Of a DNA stretch of 64,000 nucleotides, positions 9,106 through 17,729 are shown piece by piece. Each line of letters begins with the position of its first letter. Within the stretch, counting starts at the first letter, position 1. The notes under the pieces were generated by a model. The model was not told where the DNA came from. It saw only the letters and a list, made by a program, of their open reading frames with translations, and did no database searches. Source of the stretch: Rhodanobacter sp. DHB23 (GTDB lineage: Bacteria > Pseudomonadota > Gammaproteobacteria > Xanthomonadales > Rhodanobacteraceae); contig NZ_JACYXK010000029.1 in assembly GCF_014842975.1 (NCBI RefSeq), positions 434,001 through 498,000 of the forward strand, written 5' to 3'. Position numbers and translations under genes: made by a program.

Positions 9106-10980
9106 TCACGCCATGTCGCTGCGCAGCTCCCGCACGCGCGCTTCCAGCGCCGCCGCGCTGGCGCGCTCCGGCGGCACGGGCGCATCCACCACCAGCTCCA
9201 CGCGTGCGCGGAAGCGCCGTGGCAGGCGCGCGCGGCCCAGCGCGGAATCGCGCCGGCTCCACATGCTGCCCCACAGGCCGCGCAGCGCCATCGGCACCAC
9301 CGGCACCGGGCGGCGCGCGAGGATCTTTTCCACGCCCGGGCGGAACGGCGCGATGGCGCCGTCGCGGGTCAGCGCGCCCTCGGGGAAGATACACACCAGC
9401 TCACCGTCGGCGAGCGCCGCGTCCACGGCGTCCCAGGCCTGCTGCAGTACCGCCGGGTCTTCCTTCTGCCCGGCGATGGGAATGGCCCTGGCGGTCTTGA
9501 ACAGGAACTTCAGCAGCGGGATGTTGAAGATCCGGTAATACATCACGAAGCGCGCCGGGCGGCGCAGGTGCGCCATCAACAGCAGCGGATCGACGAAGCT
9601 CACGTGGTTGCACACCAGCAGCGCCGGGCCTTCCTCCGGGATGTGCCGCAAGCCATCCGCACGCACGCGATACAGCGTGTTGGCCAGCACCCAGGTGACG
9701 AAGCGCAGGATGAACTCGGGCACCAGCGTGAAGATGTAGGTCGCCACCAGCACGTTGAGCAAGGCTGCGACGAAGAAAATCTGCGCCGCTCTGAAACCCA
9801 GCGCCCCCATGCCCAGGCCGAAGCCGGCGGCCGCCACGATCAGCACGGCATTCATGATGTTGTTGCCGGCGATGATGCGCGAGAGCTTCTCGCGTGGCGC
9901 GCGCGCCTGCACGAAGGCGAACAGCGGCACCACGTAGAGGCCGGCGAAGGCGCCGATCAGCGCGAGGTCCAGCGCGATGCGCCAGCTGCCTGCGCCGCGC
10001 AGGAAGCCCAGCCAGTCCAGCCCACGCACCGGCGCGACGCCGTGGCGCGCGCAGTAGAGGTCCACTCCGAACGCGGTGAGCCCGAACGCGCCCAGCGGTA
10101 CCAGGCCGATTTCCACGCGCTTGCCGGAAAGCTTCTCGCACGCCAGCGCGCCGGCGCCGCTGCCGATGGTGAACAGCGTGAGCACCAGCGTGTACACCGT
10201 GTTGTCGCCGCCCAGCGCTTCGCGCGTGTAGATCGGCAACTGCGCGACCAGCACGGTACCGAAGAACCAGAACCACGAGATGCCCAGCACCGCGTTCCAC
10301 ACCGCGCGGTCCGCGTGGGTGATGCGGATGACGCGCGCGGTTTCGCCGAACGTGTTCGGGTTGAACTTCAATTCCGGCGCCGTGGCCGGCGCGGGCGGAA
10401 TCGCGCGGCACGCGAGATAGCCCACCACCGCCACGCCTATCGTGATGCCGGCGGCGAGCCACGGCCCGACCTTCGCCACGCCCATCGCCGTGGTGCCCAC
10501 GATCATGCCGAGCAGGATCGCCAGCTGCGTGCCCATCTCGACCAGGCCGTTGCCGCCCACCAATTCCGCCGGCTTCAGCGCCTGCGGCAGGATCGCGTAC
10601 TTGATCGGCCCGAACACGGTGGAGTGCAACCCCATCATGAACAGCACCACCAGCAGCAGGCTCACGTGGTGCGTGATGAACCCCGCCGCCGCGATCGCCA
10701 TCGCGGCGATCTCGAACCACTTCACCCAACGGATGATGCGCGTCTTCTCGATCTTCTCGGCGAGCTGCCCGGCGCTGGCCGAGAACAGGAAGAACGGCAG
10801 GATGAACAGGGCCGGCGCGAGGTTGGTGTAGACGGCCGCGGCGCGGTCGTCCAGGCCCAGCTGGAACGCCACCAGCACCAGCAGCGCGTTGCGGAAGGCG
10901 TTGTCGTTGAACGCCGCCAGCGCCTGCGTCCAGAAGAACGGCGCGAAGCGGCGCTGGCCCAGCAGGGCGAACTGGCTCAT
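9106..10980 (-). CDS. Fused lysophospholipid flippase (LplT-like MFS) and 1-acylglycerol-type acyltransferase
   Basis: 624 residues. Residues 1 to about 400 form a 12-helix MFS transporter beginning MSQFALLGQRRFAPFFWTQA, with the LplT-like AFNDNAFRNALL. The C-terminal 200 residues form a PlsC-type acyltransferase with NHVSFVD (HX4D) and FPEGALTRDG. In enterobacteria lplT and aas are separate genes that flip and re-acylate lysophospholipids; here they are joined and the acyl-ACP synthetase half of Aas is missing. ATG 10980 has GGGAG upstream. Probable role: lysophospholipid repair at the inner membrane. Confidence 0.88.
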   Translation of the reverse strand: MSQFALLGQRRFAPFFWTQALAAFNDNAFRNALLVLVAFQLGLDDRAAAVYTNLAPALFILPFFLFSASAGQLAEKIEKTRIIRWVKWFEIAAMAIAAAGFITHHVSLLLVVLFMMGLHSTVFGPIKYAILPQALKPAELVGGNGLVEMGTQLAILLGMIVGTTAMGVAKVGPWLAAGITIGVAVVGYLACRAIPPAPATAPELKFNPNTFGETARVIRITHADRAVWNAVLGISWFWFFGTVLVAQLPIYTREALGGDNTVYTLVLTLFTIGSGAGALACEKLSGKRVEIGLVPLGAFGLTAFGVDLYCARHGVAPVRGLDWLGFLRGAGSWRIALDLALIGAFAGLYVVPLFAFVQARAPREKLSRIIAGNNIMNAVLIVAAAGFGLGMGALGFRAAQIFFVAALLNVLVATYIFTLVPEFILRFVTWVLANTLYRVRADGLRHIPEEGPALLVCNHVSFVDPLLLMAHLRRPARFVMYYRIFNIPLLKFLFKTARAIPIAGQKEDPAVLQQAWDAVDAALADGELVCIFPEGALTRDGAIAPFRPGVEKILARRPVPVVPMALRGLWGSMWSRRDSALGRARLPRRFRARVELVVDAPVPPERASAAALEARVRELRSDMA

Positions 10981-11231
10981 GTGGGCTCCCTGTCGTGGCG
11001 ATGCCGGCCAGCGTAACCGCAAGAACGGGGCTTCATGACCGGAAATACCATGTCACGCGGAAGAACGCTGGCGCGGCGAAGCAAGCCGAGTCCAGCTTGG
11101 AGCCGTAATACGCTCGGCATGAATCAGCTCCTTCCGAAATCACACCCGGAAACCAGCGGCCGGCTTGCGCCCCGCCCTCCCGCGTCCCGATGGCGCAAAC
11201 CATCGCCCCCTGTCGAGCAACTTCCGGCCCG
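10981..11231. other. Intergenic region with no recognisable gene
   Basis: About 250 bp between two minus-strand genes. I see no coding frame with plausible composition and no strong terminator. A short CGATGG/CCATCG hairpin lies near 11200. Confidence 0.4.
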
Positions 11232-11987
11232 TCAGTTGCGCGACTGCAGCTTCGACAGCAGGCGCAGCATCTCCAGGTACAGCCACACCAGGGTGACCAC
11301 CAGCGCGAAGGCGCCGTACCACTCCATGTACTTCGGCGCGCCGGTGTTGACGCCCTGCTCGATCATGTCGAAGTCCAGCACCAGGTTCAGCGCCGCGATC
11401 GCCACCACGGCGAGGCTGAACAGGATGCCGACGCCGCTGCTGGCGGTGATGAAGCCGAACGAGTGGCCGAAGAAACCCATCACGAAGCTGGCCAGGTACA
11501 CCAGCAGCACGCCGCCGGTGGCGGCGACCACGCCTGCGCGGAACTTGTCGGTGACGCGGATCAGCCCGCTGCGATAGCCCATGAGCAGCACCGCCATGGT
11601 GCCGAAGGTCAGCGCCACCGCCTGCATCACGATGCCGGGATAGCGCATCTCGAAGACCGCCGACAGCGCACCCACGAACACGCCCTCGGCCAGCGCGTAG
11701 AGCGGCGCTGTGACCGGCGCCCAGGTCTTCTTGAACGTGGTGACCAGCGCCAGCACGAAACCGGCCAGCGCACCGGCGAGCACCAGCGGCCCCAGCGCGG
11801 GCAGGCTGGCCGGACCGGCGAAACGGCTCCAGCTGAACATCGCGCCGACCAGCACCAGCACCAGCAGCAGGCTGGTCTTGTTGACCGTGCCGTTCAAGGT
11901 CATCGCGCCGCCGTCGCGGCTGAACACGGCGCCGCTGGCCGCGTCGAGGAAGGTGTTCTTGTTGAGTGCCGGATTGCCGCTTTGCAT
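11232..11987 (-). CDS. Bax inhibitor-1/YccA family membrane protein
   Basis: 251-residue protein with seven predicted membrane helices after a roughly 45-residue polar N-terminus (MQSGNPALNKNTFLDAAS), as in the longer bacterial BaxI_1 family. The last helix region VLDFDMIEQGVNTGAPKYMEWYGAF carries the acidic residues that form the pH sensor in BsYetJ-like calcium-leak proteins. Its function in bacteria is poorly known, possibly ion homeostasis. It stands alone, with short purines upstream of ATG 11987. Confidence 0.85.
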   Translation of the reverse strand: MQSGNPALNKNTFLDAASGAVFSRDGGAMTLNGTVNKTSLLLVLVLVGAMFSWSRFAGPASLPALGPLVLAGALAGFVLALVTTFKKTWAPVTAPLYALAEGVFVGALSAVFEMRYPGIVMQAVALTFGTMAVLLMGYRSGLIRVTDKFRAGVVAATGGVLLVYLASFVMGFFGHSFGFITASSGVGILFSLAVVAIAALNLVLDFDMIEQGVNTGAPKYMEWYGAFALVVTLVWLYLEMLRLLSKLQSRN

Positions 11988-12114
11988 GTCGTACTCCTGG
12001 TCGGATTGCCGCCATCCTAGCCTGCCATTGCGAGACTTGCCTGCAGGCGACGATCCGCCGGCATGCCGCCGGTGCGAAGATGGCGGGTATGGTCAACAGG
12101 CTGGGACCGCCACC

Positions 12115-12327
12115 ATGAGTCAGCAGTTCCGCGCCAGCGGCCGCTTGCACGGGAATTCCGGGACCGGCCATGCCACCGGTCGCCTCATGCCGGCGCGCAC
12201 GTCCGCCGCCTCGCACGAGGGCTGTCCGCGGCACCGCGGCCTGGACGCCCCGCGGCCCGGGACCCGGCGCGACCGGACCGATCAAGCCGCCATGCGCAAG
12301 GGCGCCGCGCCGCGGGAGATCGCGTGA
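12115..12327 (+). CDS. Possible small leader ORF (70 aa) coupled to the DUF488 gene
   Basis: Open frame starting ATG 12115 (MSQQFRASGRLHGNSGTGHA) and ending TGA 12325-12327, which overlaps the GTG start of the next gene in a GTGA arrangement typical of coupled genes. The peptide is Arg/Gly-rich with no recognised domain. I see no strong ribosome site, and a GC-rich genome yields such frames by chance. It may only be the untranslated leader. Confidence 0.3.
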   Translation: MSQQFRASGRLHGNSGTGHATGRLMPARTSAASHEGCPRHRGLDAPRPGTRRDRTDQAAMRKGAAPREIA

Positions 12328-12872
12328 ACACCTCCGCCCCCGCCACGATCTGGACGATCGGCCATTCCACCCGCACGCTGGAGGAGTTCCTCGACCTGCT
12401 CGCGGCCTTCCGCATCGAGGCGGTCGCCGACGTGCGCCGTTTCCCCGGCTCGCGGCGCCAGCCGCAGTTTGCGCGCGACGCGCTGGCCGCAAGCCTGCCC
12501 GGGCACGGCATCGGCTACGCATGGTTTCCCCAGTTGGGCGGACGCCGCCGGGTCCAGCCGGATTCGCCGAACACCGCCTGGCGCAATGCCGCGTTCCGCG
12601 GCTACGCCGACCACCTCGCCAGCGCGGAATTCGCCGACGGGCTGGCGGCGCTGCTGGCGTTCGCGGCGCGCCAGCGCACCGCCGTGATGTGCGCCGAAGC
12701 GGTGTGGTGGCGCTGCCACCGTTCGATCATCGCCGACGTGCTGAAGCAGCGCGGCATCGAGGTGGTCCACATCCTCGACCTGAAGCACAGCGTGGTGCAT
12801 CCATGGACTTCGGCGGCGCAGGTCGAGGACGGCAAACTGAGTTACTCCGCGCCGCAATCGACGTTGCTGTAG
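12324..12872 (+). CDS. DUF488 domain-containing protein
   Basis: 182-residue protein of the DUF488 family, beginning (M)NTSAPATIWTIGHSTRTLEEFL, with the family pattern TIGHS near the N-terminus, VRRFPGSRR, and CAEAVWWRCHRSII (Cys-Glu...Cys-His-Arg). The function is unknown; the conserved Cys and His suggest catalysis or metal binding. GTG 12324 is chosen because CGGGAG lies 6 nt upstream and conservation begins there. Confidence 0.88.
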   Translation: MNTSAPATIWTIGHSTRTLEEFLDLLAAFRIEAVADVRRFPGSRRQPQFARDALAASLPGHGIGYAWFPQLGGRRRVQPDSPNTAWRNAAFRGYADHLASAEFADGLAALLAFAARQRTAVMCAEAVWWRCHRSIIADVLKQRGIEVVHILDLKHSVVHPWTSAAQVEDGKLSYSAPQSTLL

Positions 12873-13021
12873 ATACCGTTGCGTCTTGCGGCAGATTAAG
12901 ACGGGACAGCGGCGCGAATCTACGGCACTGGCTCGAAGCCAAAGGAGCGCATGGGCGTCACCCCGCCCCTACCGATGATCAGTCGGTGATTCTGGTCCAG
13001 TCGCGGGCCCGAATCGAGACA
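12873..13021. other. Intergenic region, nothing recognised
   Basis: About 150 bp between the DUF488 gene and a repeat. I find no RNA gene, clear terminator or ORF. Confidence 0.4.
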
Positions 13022-13096
13022 TAAGGAGCGCACCCTGTGCGCGATGCTCTTGCTTCGATCAAGCACCAGAGCCATCGCGCACAGGGTGCTACTACC
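13022..13096. repeat. Interspersed palindromic repeat, family 1, copy B
   Basis: TAAGGAGCGCACCCTGTGCG ... CGCGCACAGGGTGCTACTAC. It separates the convergent DUF488 and WYL-regulator genes. Its right end contains the stop codon of the WYL regulator (TAG at 13092-13094 on the minus strand). Confidence 0.85.
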
Positions 13097-14075
13097 GTGG
13101 CGGGTTCTGGTACGCGCCCTGCGCCAGCTGCAGCAGGATCTTCATCTCCTCGCGCAGCGGCAGCGGCGCGATCACCTCGGCGTCGGGGCCGTACTTGAGC
13201 ACGTCCATCAGCAGTTCCTTGGAATTGGAATACGGCAACTGCAGCTCGTAGCGGCCATCGGACAGCCACTCGCCCTTCTGCTGCGAATGCCAGTGCTCGT
13301 CGGCCACCCAGCGCGCCGCGTGCGAAGAGAAGCGGATCGTGGCCCAGGCCTTGGGCTGGCCGGCGAAGATGCCGTAGCTGGAAGCCAGCGCCTTGTCGAG
13401 TTCGGCCTCGGGCACGTCGCGGGCGATGCCGTCCAGCGCCTGCGCCTCGGCGATGCGGTCCACCGCGAAGCTGCGCAGCGCCTCGCGGTCGTGGTCCCAC
13501 ACGTCCAGGTACCAGTTGTCGCGGTAATGGGTGAGCCGTTGCGGCGACACGGTGCGGCGGCTGTCGGCGCCGGTGGTGCGCGCGCGGTAGCGGAAGCGCA
13601 GCTGCCGGCGCTCCAGCACGGCGCCGGCCACCACGCGGAACGCCTGCTGGTCGAGCTTGCGCGCGCCCCAGGGAATCACGCGGATGCGCTCGATCGGCAA
13701 GGCCTTGCCGCTGCCGCGGTCGGACAGCAGGTGCTCGATGCGCGACTTGAACGGCGCCAGCGAACCGGCCAGCACGCCGGGGCCGCTGCGGCCGATCAGT
13801 TCGTTGAGCGCGAGCAGCGCGGCCAGCTCGTCGGAGGTGAGCCACAGGCCCGGCAGTTCGAAGCGCTCGCCCTCGACCTGCTCGTAGCGCCACGCCGCCT
13901 GCTCGCCGCCGACGCTTTCGATGGGCGCGCCCAGTGCGTCGCGCAGGAAGGCGATGTCGCGATAGAGAGTGGCGCGCGAGCAATCCAGCTCCTCCATCAG
14001 CCTGGCCAGCGGCACCGGGTAATGTGCCGACTTCAGCAGGCGATGCAGGGTGAGGGTACGTTCGTAGCGATCCAT
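13092..14075 (-). CDS. YafY/PafC-type transcriptional regulator (HTH + WYL domain)
   Basis: 327-residue DNA-binding protein. The N-terminal HTH_11 (MDRYERTLTLHRLLKSA ... DCSRATLYRDIAFLRD) is followed by a WYL domain around RLTHYRDNWYLDVWDHDREAL, which senses ligands or nucleic acid, and a WCX extension. Such proteins often respond to DNA damage or regulate defence genes, but no such system is nearby. The stop codon lies inside repeat copy B, so the extreme C-terminus (QNPPR) may have been shaped by repeat insertion. Confidence 0.9.
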   Translation of the reverse strand: MDRYERTLTLHRLLKSAHYPVPLARLMEELDCSRATLYRDIAFLRDALGAPIESVGGEQAAWRYEQVEGERFELPGLWLTSDELAALLALNELIGRSGPGVLAGSLAPFKSRIEHLLSDRGSGKALPIERIRVIPWGARKLDQQAFRVVAGAVLERRQLRFRYRARTTGADSRRTVSPQRLTHYRDNWYLDVWDHDREALRSFAVDRIAEAQALDGIARDVPEAELDKALASSYGIFAGQPKAWATIRFSSHAARWVADEHWHSQQKGEWLSDGRYELQLPYSNSKELLMDVLKYGPDAEVIAPLPLREEMKILLQLAQGAYQNPPR

Positions 14076-14193
14076 GGCGACTCGGCATTCACGGCGGGCA
14101 AGCCGGAACTATGGGTATGCCCGGCCATGCCCGCAAGCCTGCCGGACGCCGGCCCGCCGCCATGGCTTAACCTTGGAAGGCCCACCTTCCCCG

Positions 14194-15039
14194 ATGGACC
14201 CGCCGATGCCGCCCAACCGTCCACCCCGTGCCGCCACCTTGCTGCAGGTACTGGCCACCGGCGGTTATGGCACCTGGCTGTGGCTGGGCCTGTCCCTGTT
14301 GCTGGGGCTGGGTCCGCTGGGGCGCAGCGGCACCCTGGTTCCGCTGGGACTGGGGGCGGCACTGGTGGGCACCGGCCTGCTGCCGGCCAGCCTGCAGGTA
14401 CCGGGGTTTTCGCGCCGGCATGGCGTGCCGGGCCACTCCCCGGCCCGTTCCGCGCTGATGGCGCTGGCAACCTGGTTGCCGGTGCTGGCCGTGGCATGCC
14501 TTGCGCAGGGCAACAACGGTTTCTGGGCCATCCGGTTGGCCGGGGCGCTGCTGATGTCGTGCAGCCTTGCCAACCTGCTGTTGTCCGCCCATGACGACCG
14601 CAGCCTCCTGCCCACCGCACTGCTGCGTGCCACGGCCCTGCTCCCCGCCGGCCGCATCACCACGGCGGCCTACAGCGGCGGCCTGTGGTTGTGGCTGGTC
14701 GTGCTGGCGCAAGGCGAGTTCAGCAGCCACCACGGCGCCTATCCGCGGACCATGCTGCTGGCCCTGGCGCTCGGGCTGGGCCTGCTCGAAAGCGCGCTGT
14801 GGCAATCGTCGCGCGAGCCCGAGGCTCCCTCCGGCGCCTCCCGCGGCACGCTCCCCGCGCGGCTCGTCGCGGCACTGCTGACTTATGCGCTGCCTTGCAC
14901 GGCGCTGTTGCTGGTCGACGTCACGGGCAGCTTGCCGGCCGCCGCGCTGGCCGCCTCCAGCTGCGTGCTTGGCCAGTGGCTGGAACGCCGCCTGTACGAG
15001 GGCACGTTGGCCGCTGCACGGGAAGCGAAGTCGCCCTGA
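14194..15039 (+). CDS. Polytopic membrane protein of unknown function (possibly DmsC-like anchor)
   Basis: 281 residues with about eight hydrophobic helices separated by short loops, beginning MDPPMPPNRPPRAATLLQVL. The overall size and helix count resemble molybdoenzyme anchor subunits of the DmsC/YnfH type, but I see no diagnostic motif and no molybdopterin or Fe-S subunit gene next to it. ATG 14194 has AAGG upstream at a long spacing; ATG 14206 is an alternative. The strand is supported by hydropathy. Confidence 0.6.
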   Translation: MDPPMPPNRPPRAATLLQVLATGGYGTWLWLGLSLLLGLGPLGRSGTLVPLGLGAALVGTGLLPASLQVPGFSRRHGVPGHSPARSALMALATWLPVLAVACLAQGNNGFWAIRLAGALLMSCSLANLLLSAHDDRSLLPTALLRATALLPAGRITTAAYSGGLWLWLVVLAQGEFSSHHGAYPRTMLLALALGLGLLESALWQSSREPEAPSGASRGTLPARLVAALLTYALPCTALLLVDVTGSLPAAALAASSCVLGQWLERRLYEGTLAAAREAKSP

Positions 15040-15051
15040 CCGCCACGTTCA

Positions 15052-15079
15052 TTGCAAATTCAAGCGGTTCCGTTATGGT
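15052..15079 (+). promoter_or_regulatory. Putative promoter of the DUF481 gene
   Basis: TTGCAA (15052-15057), a 16-nt spacer and TATGGT (15074-15079) lie 40 bp upstream of the ATG in a locally AT-richer stretch. Confidence 0.4.
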
Positions 15080-15118
15080 GTGCCACTTACATTTGCTTAA
15101 CAAACGGGATCCCCACCC

Positions 15119-15949
15119 ATGAAAAAGACCCTGATGGCTGCCCTGCTGGTAACGGCTTGCGCCAGCTTTGCCGCCCACGCACAAGACGCCAGCAGCAGCG
15201 ACAACGGCAGCTCCAGCTCGAGCGCCAGCAACGGCGGCTGGACCGGTTCGGGCGAGTTCGGCTTTGCCTCGGCCACCGGCAACACCCGCTCGCAGAACGT
15301 CAACGCCAAGCTCGGCCTGAACCAGGAAAACGAGCAGTGGAAGAACAGTTTCTTCCTCGACGTGCTGCGCACCAAGGTGCAGGAAAAAGTGGTCACCCCC
15401 GCCGGCAACACCATCGACCAGTTCGAGACCACCGCCAACCGCTACGACGGCGGCGCCTCGGTGGGCTACAAGCTCGACCCGCGCAGCTACATCGTGGGCG
15501 CGGCGCGTTATGACCACGACGACTTCGGCGCCAACCTGTGGCAGGGCGTGGTCTCGATCGGCTACGGCTACATCGCGGTGAAGGACGCGCGCAACGAGCT
15601 GTCGTTCGAAATCGGCCCCGGTTACAAGGAATACCGCCCGGCCGAGCTCCCCATCGTCATCGACGGCGTCTCGGTCAACCAGACGCAGCCGGTGGAGCAC
15701 GAGGCCGTCGCGCGTGGCCTGGTCAACTACAAGCTCCGCCTCACCGACAACACCTCGCTCGAGGACACGTTCCTCACCGAAGCGGGCTCCAAGAACACCT
15801 ACATCCAGAACGACGCCGGCCTCGCCGTGAGCATGACCAGGAAGCTGGCGCTGAAGGTGGGCTTCCAGGTGCGCCACAACAGCACCGTGCTGCCGGGCAT
15901 CAAGAAGACCGACACGCTGACCACCACCAACCTGGTCTACAACTTCTAA
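15119..15949 (+). CDS. DUF481 (YdiY-like) outer-membrane beta-barrel protein
   Basis: 276-residue exported protein. The signal peptide MKKTLMAALLVTACASFAAHA is followed by a Ser/Asn-rich linker and a DUF481 domain with alternating barrel strands (GSGEFGFASATGNTRSQNVN ... DALGYKL-like repeats). It ends in an aromatic (NLVYNF), as outer-membrane barrels do. The related E. coli YdiY is acid/salt inducible; the molecular role is unknown. It has its own promoter-like sequence and a downstream terminator. Confidence 0.9.
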   Translation: MKKTLMAALLVTACASFAAHAQDASSSDNGSSSSSASNGGWTGSGEFGFASATGNTRSQNVNAKLGLNQENEQWKNSFFLDVLRTKVQEKVVTPAGNTIDQFETTANRYDGGASVGYKLDPRSYIVGAARYDHDDFGANLWQGVVSIGYGYIAVKDARNELSFEIGPGYKEYRPAELPIVIDGVSVNQTQPVEHEAVARGLVNYKLRLTDNTSLEDTFLTEAGSKNTYIQNDAGLAVSMTRKLALKVGFQVRHNSTVLPGIKKTDTLTTTNLVYNF

Positions 15950-15953
15950 AGGC

Positions 15954-15992
15954 CGGGATTCGGGATTCGGGATTCGGGATTCGGGATTCGGG
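15954..15992. repeat. Tandem 7-bp repeat (CGGGATT), about 5.6 copies
   Basis: Five perfect CGGGATT units plus CGGG follow directly after the DUF481 stop codon. The heptamer array is typical of xanthomonad spacer DNA and is likely to vary in copy number by slippage. Confidence 0.95.
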
Positions 15993-16001
15993 AAAGCATG
16001 C

Positions 16002-16037
16002 ACGGCCCCTGCTTCTGGCGGGGGCCGTTTTCGTTTC
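16002..16037 (+). terminator. Intrinsic terminator of the DUF481 gene
   Basis: Stem ACGGCCCCTGC / GCGGGGGCCGT (11 bp with one G-T pair) and a TTCTG loop, followed by TTTCGTTT. It also separates this gene from convergent hemC. Confidence 0.8.
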
Positions 16038-16042
16038 GGCGT

Positions 16043-16954
16043 CTATGTGCCGAGGAATTCGGCGGCACCCTGCGCAAATAGTGCCCGCGCCACCTCGTGG
16101 CCCAGCGCCTCGGCGTCCTCGCCGTCCGCCTGCGCGCGCAGCAGGCGGCCACTTGCCGCATCGCCGACCAGCCCGCACAGGTGCAGGCCACGTTCGGTGA
16201 GCGTGCACCACGCGCCCACCGGCACCGTGCAACTGCCGCCCAGCGCCTGGTTCATCGCGCGCTCGGCGCCCGTTTCCAGCCGCGTATCGGCATCGTCCAG
16301 CGCGGCGAGCAAGGCCAGCGTATGCGGCTGGTCGGCACGCGCCTCGATGGCGACGGCCGCCTGGCCCGGCGCCGGCAGCCAGTCCGGCGCGGCGAGGCGA
16401 CCGCGGATGCGGGCGGCCAGGTCCAGCCGCTCCAGGCCCGCGCAGGCCAGCACGATGGCGTCGTAGTGGCCCGCGTCCAGCTTCGCCAGCCGCGTGCCCA
16501 CGTTGCCGCGCAGATCCAGCAATTCCAGGTCCGGCCGCAGCGCGCGCAACTGTGCCTGCCGACGCAGCGAGGACGTGCCCACCCTCGCGCCCTGCGGCAA
16601 GCCGGCGAGGTCGGCGTAGCGGTTGCTGACGAAGGCATCCGCCGCATCCGCGCGCGGCAGGATCGCCGGCAACGCGAAGCCCGCCTCCAGCTCCGCCGGC
16701 ACGTCCTTGAGCGAATGCACGGCGAGGTCGGCGCGGCCTTCCAGCATCGCCACCTCCAGCTCCTTCAGGAACAGGCCCTTGCCGCCGATGGTCGCCAGCG
16801 GCCGGTCGATGATCTCGTCGCCACGCGTGGTCATCGGCACCAATTCCACCGCCAGCCCCGGATGGGCCGCGCGCAGCAGCGCCGCCACGTGCGCGGCCTG
16901 CCACAGCGCGAGCGGGCTCTGGCGGGTGGCGATGCGCAGGGTGTTGGGGGTCAT
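16043..16954 (-). CDS. hemC: Porphobilinogen deaminase (hydroxymethylbilane synthase)
   Basis: 303-residue cytosolic enzyme that condenses four porphobilinogens during heme/tetrapyrrole synthesis. It begins [20 protein letters not shown]. The dipyrromethane cofactor is attached to Cys242 in [12 protein letters not shown]; catalytic Asp lies in HSLKDVP and conserved Arg in [10 protein letters not shown]. It follows algR on the same strand, as in pseudomonads and xanthomonads. Confidence 0.97.
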   Translation of the reverse strand: MTPNTLRIATRQSPLALWQAAHVAALLRAAHPGLAVELVPMTTRGDEIIDRPLATIGGKGLFLKELEVAMLEGRADLAVHSLKDVPAELEAGFALPAILPRADAADAFVSNRYADLAGLPQGARVGTSSLRRQAQLRALRPDLELLDLRGNVGTRLAKLDAGHYDAIVLACAGLERLDLAARIRGRLAAPDWLPAPGQAAVAIEARADQPHTLALLAALDDADTRLETGAERAMNQALGGSCTVPVGAWCTLTERGLHLCGLVGDAASGRLLRAQADGEDAEALGHEVARALFAQGAAEFLGT

Positions 16955-17024
16955 GCGGGCTCCACGGCGACAACGGTATGCGCCATTGTCGCCGATGCCG
17001 CGTCCACTGCGGGGTCGGCGGCGT

Positions 17025-17729
17025 TCACCCCATCCGCAGCAGCTTGCGCAGCGCCGGCAGGTTGCGGCGGCTCACCTCGGGGCTGAAATCGGTACCGGCG
17101 AGGCGGGCGAGCACGCGGCCGTCGGCGAGGGATTTCAGGCCCAGCAGGCGCGCGGGCGGCACCAGGCAGTTGCGGTGCAGGCGGATCAGCTGGTCGGGAT
17201 AGGTTTCCTCCAGCTGACGCAGCGACTCGTCGATCAGCAGCTCGCCGCCGGCGTGCCGCACGCACACGTATTTCTCCTCGGCGAGCAGGCAGATCACCTC
17301 GGCCAGCGCCACGCGCACCTGTTCGTCGCGCACGCGTGCATGCAGCCACGCCGTGGCGGCGCGCGGCGCATCCGCCAGGCGCTTGCGCACGCGCTGCAGC
17401 GCTTCGCGCAGGCGTTCCAGCCGCACCGGCTTGAGCAGGTAGTCCACCGCGTCCAGCTCGAAGGCGTGCAGCGCGTGGTTTTCGTAGGCGGTGCAGAACA
17501 CCACCCTGGGGCGCGCCTGCCCGGCCAGCCGCGCGGCCAGCGCCAGGCCATCCAGGCCCGGCATGTTGATGTCGAGCAGCAGCAGGTCGGGCTGCAGCGT
17601 GGAGAGCGCGGAGAGCGCGGCCTCGCCGTCGCCCACGCTGCCGGCCAGCTCCACGCCCTCGCACTCGCCCAGCAAGGCGGCCAGGCGCAGGCGCGCCAGC
17701 GGTTCGTCATCGACGATCAGTACGCGCAT
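17025..17729 (-). CDS. algR: LytTR-family response regulator AlgR
   Basis: 234 residues. The receiver domain has Asp7/Asp8 (IVDDEP), phospho-acceptor Asp53 ([13 protein letters not shown]) and Lys in LLKPVRLE. The C-terminal LytTR DNA-binding domain includes [20 protein letters not shown] and [10 protein letters not shown]. It regulates exopolysaccharide, pilus and virulence functions in relatives. ATG 17729 ([10 protein letters not shown]) overlaps the 3' end of algZ by 23 bp, showing tight coupling of sensor and regulator. Confidence 0.93.
   Translation of the reverse strand: MRVLIVDDEPLARLRLAALLGECEGVELAGSVGDGEAALSALSTLQPDLLLLDINMPGLDGLALAARLAGQARPRVVFCTAYENHALHAFELDAVDYLLKPVRLERLREALQRVRKRLADAPRAATAWLHARVRDEQVRVALAEVICLLAEEKYVCVRHAGGELLIDESLRQLEETYPDQLIRLHRNCLVPPARLLGLKSLADGRVLARLAGTDFSPEVSRRNLPALRKLLRMG

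Noticed and set aside
15954-15992. CRISPR-like short repeats near the DUF481 gene
   Set aside because: Perfect 7-bp tandem units without spacers; this is a microsatellite.
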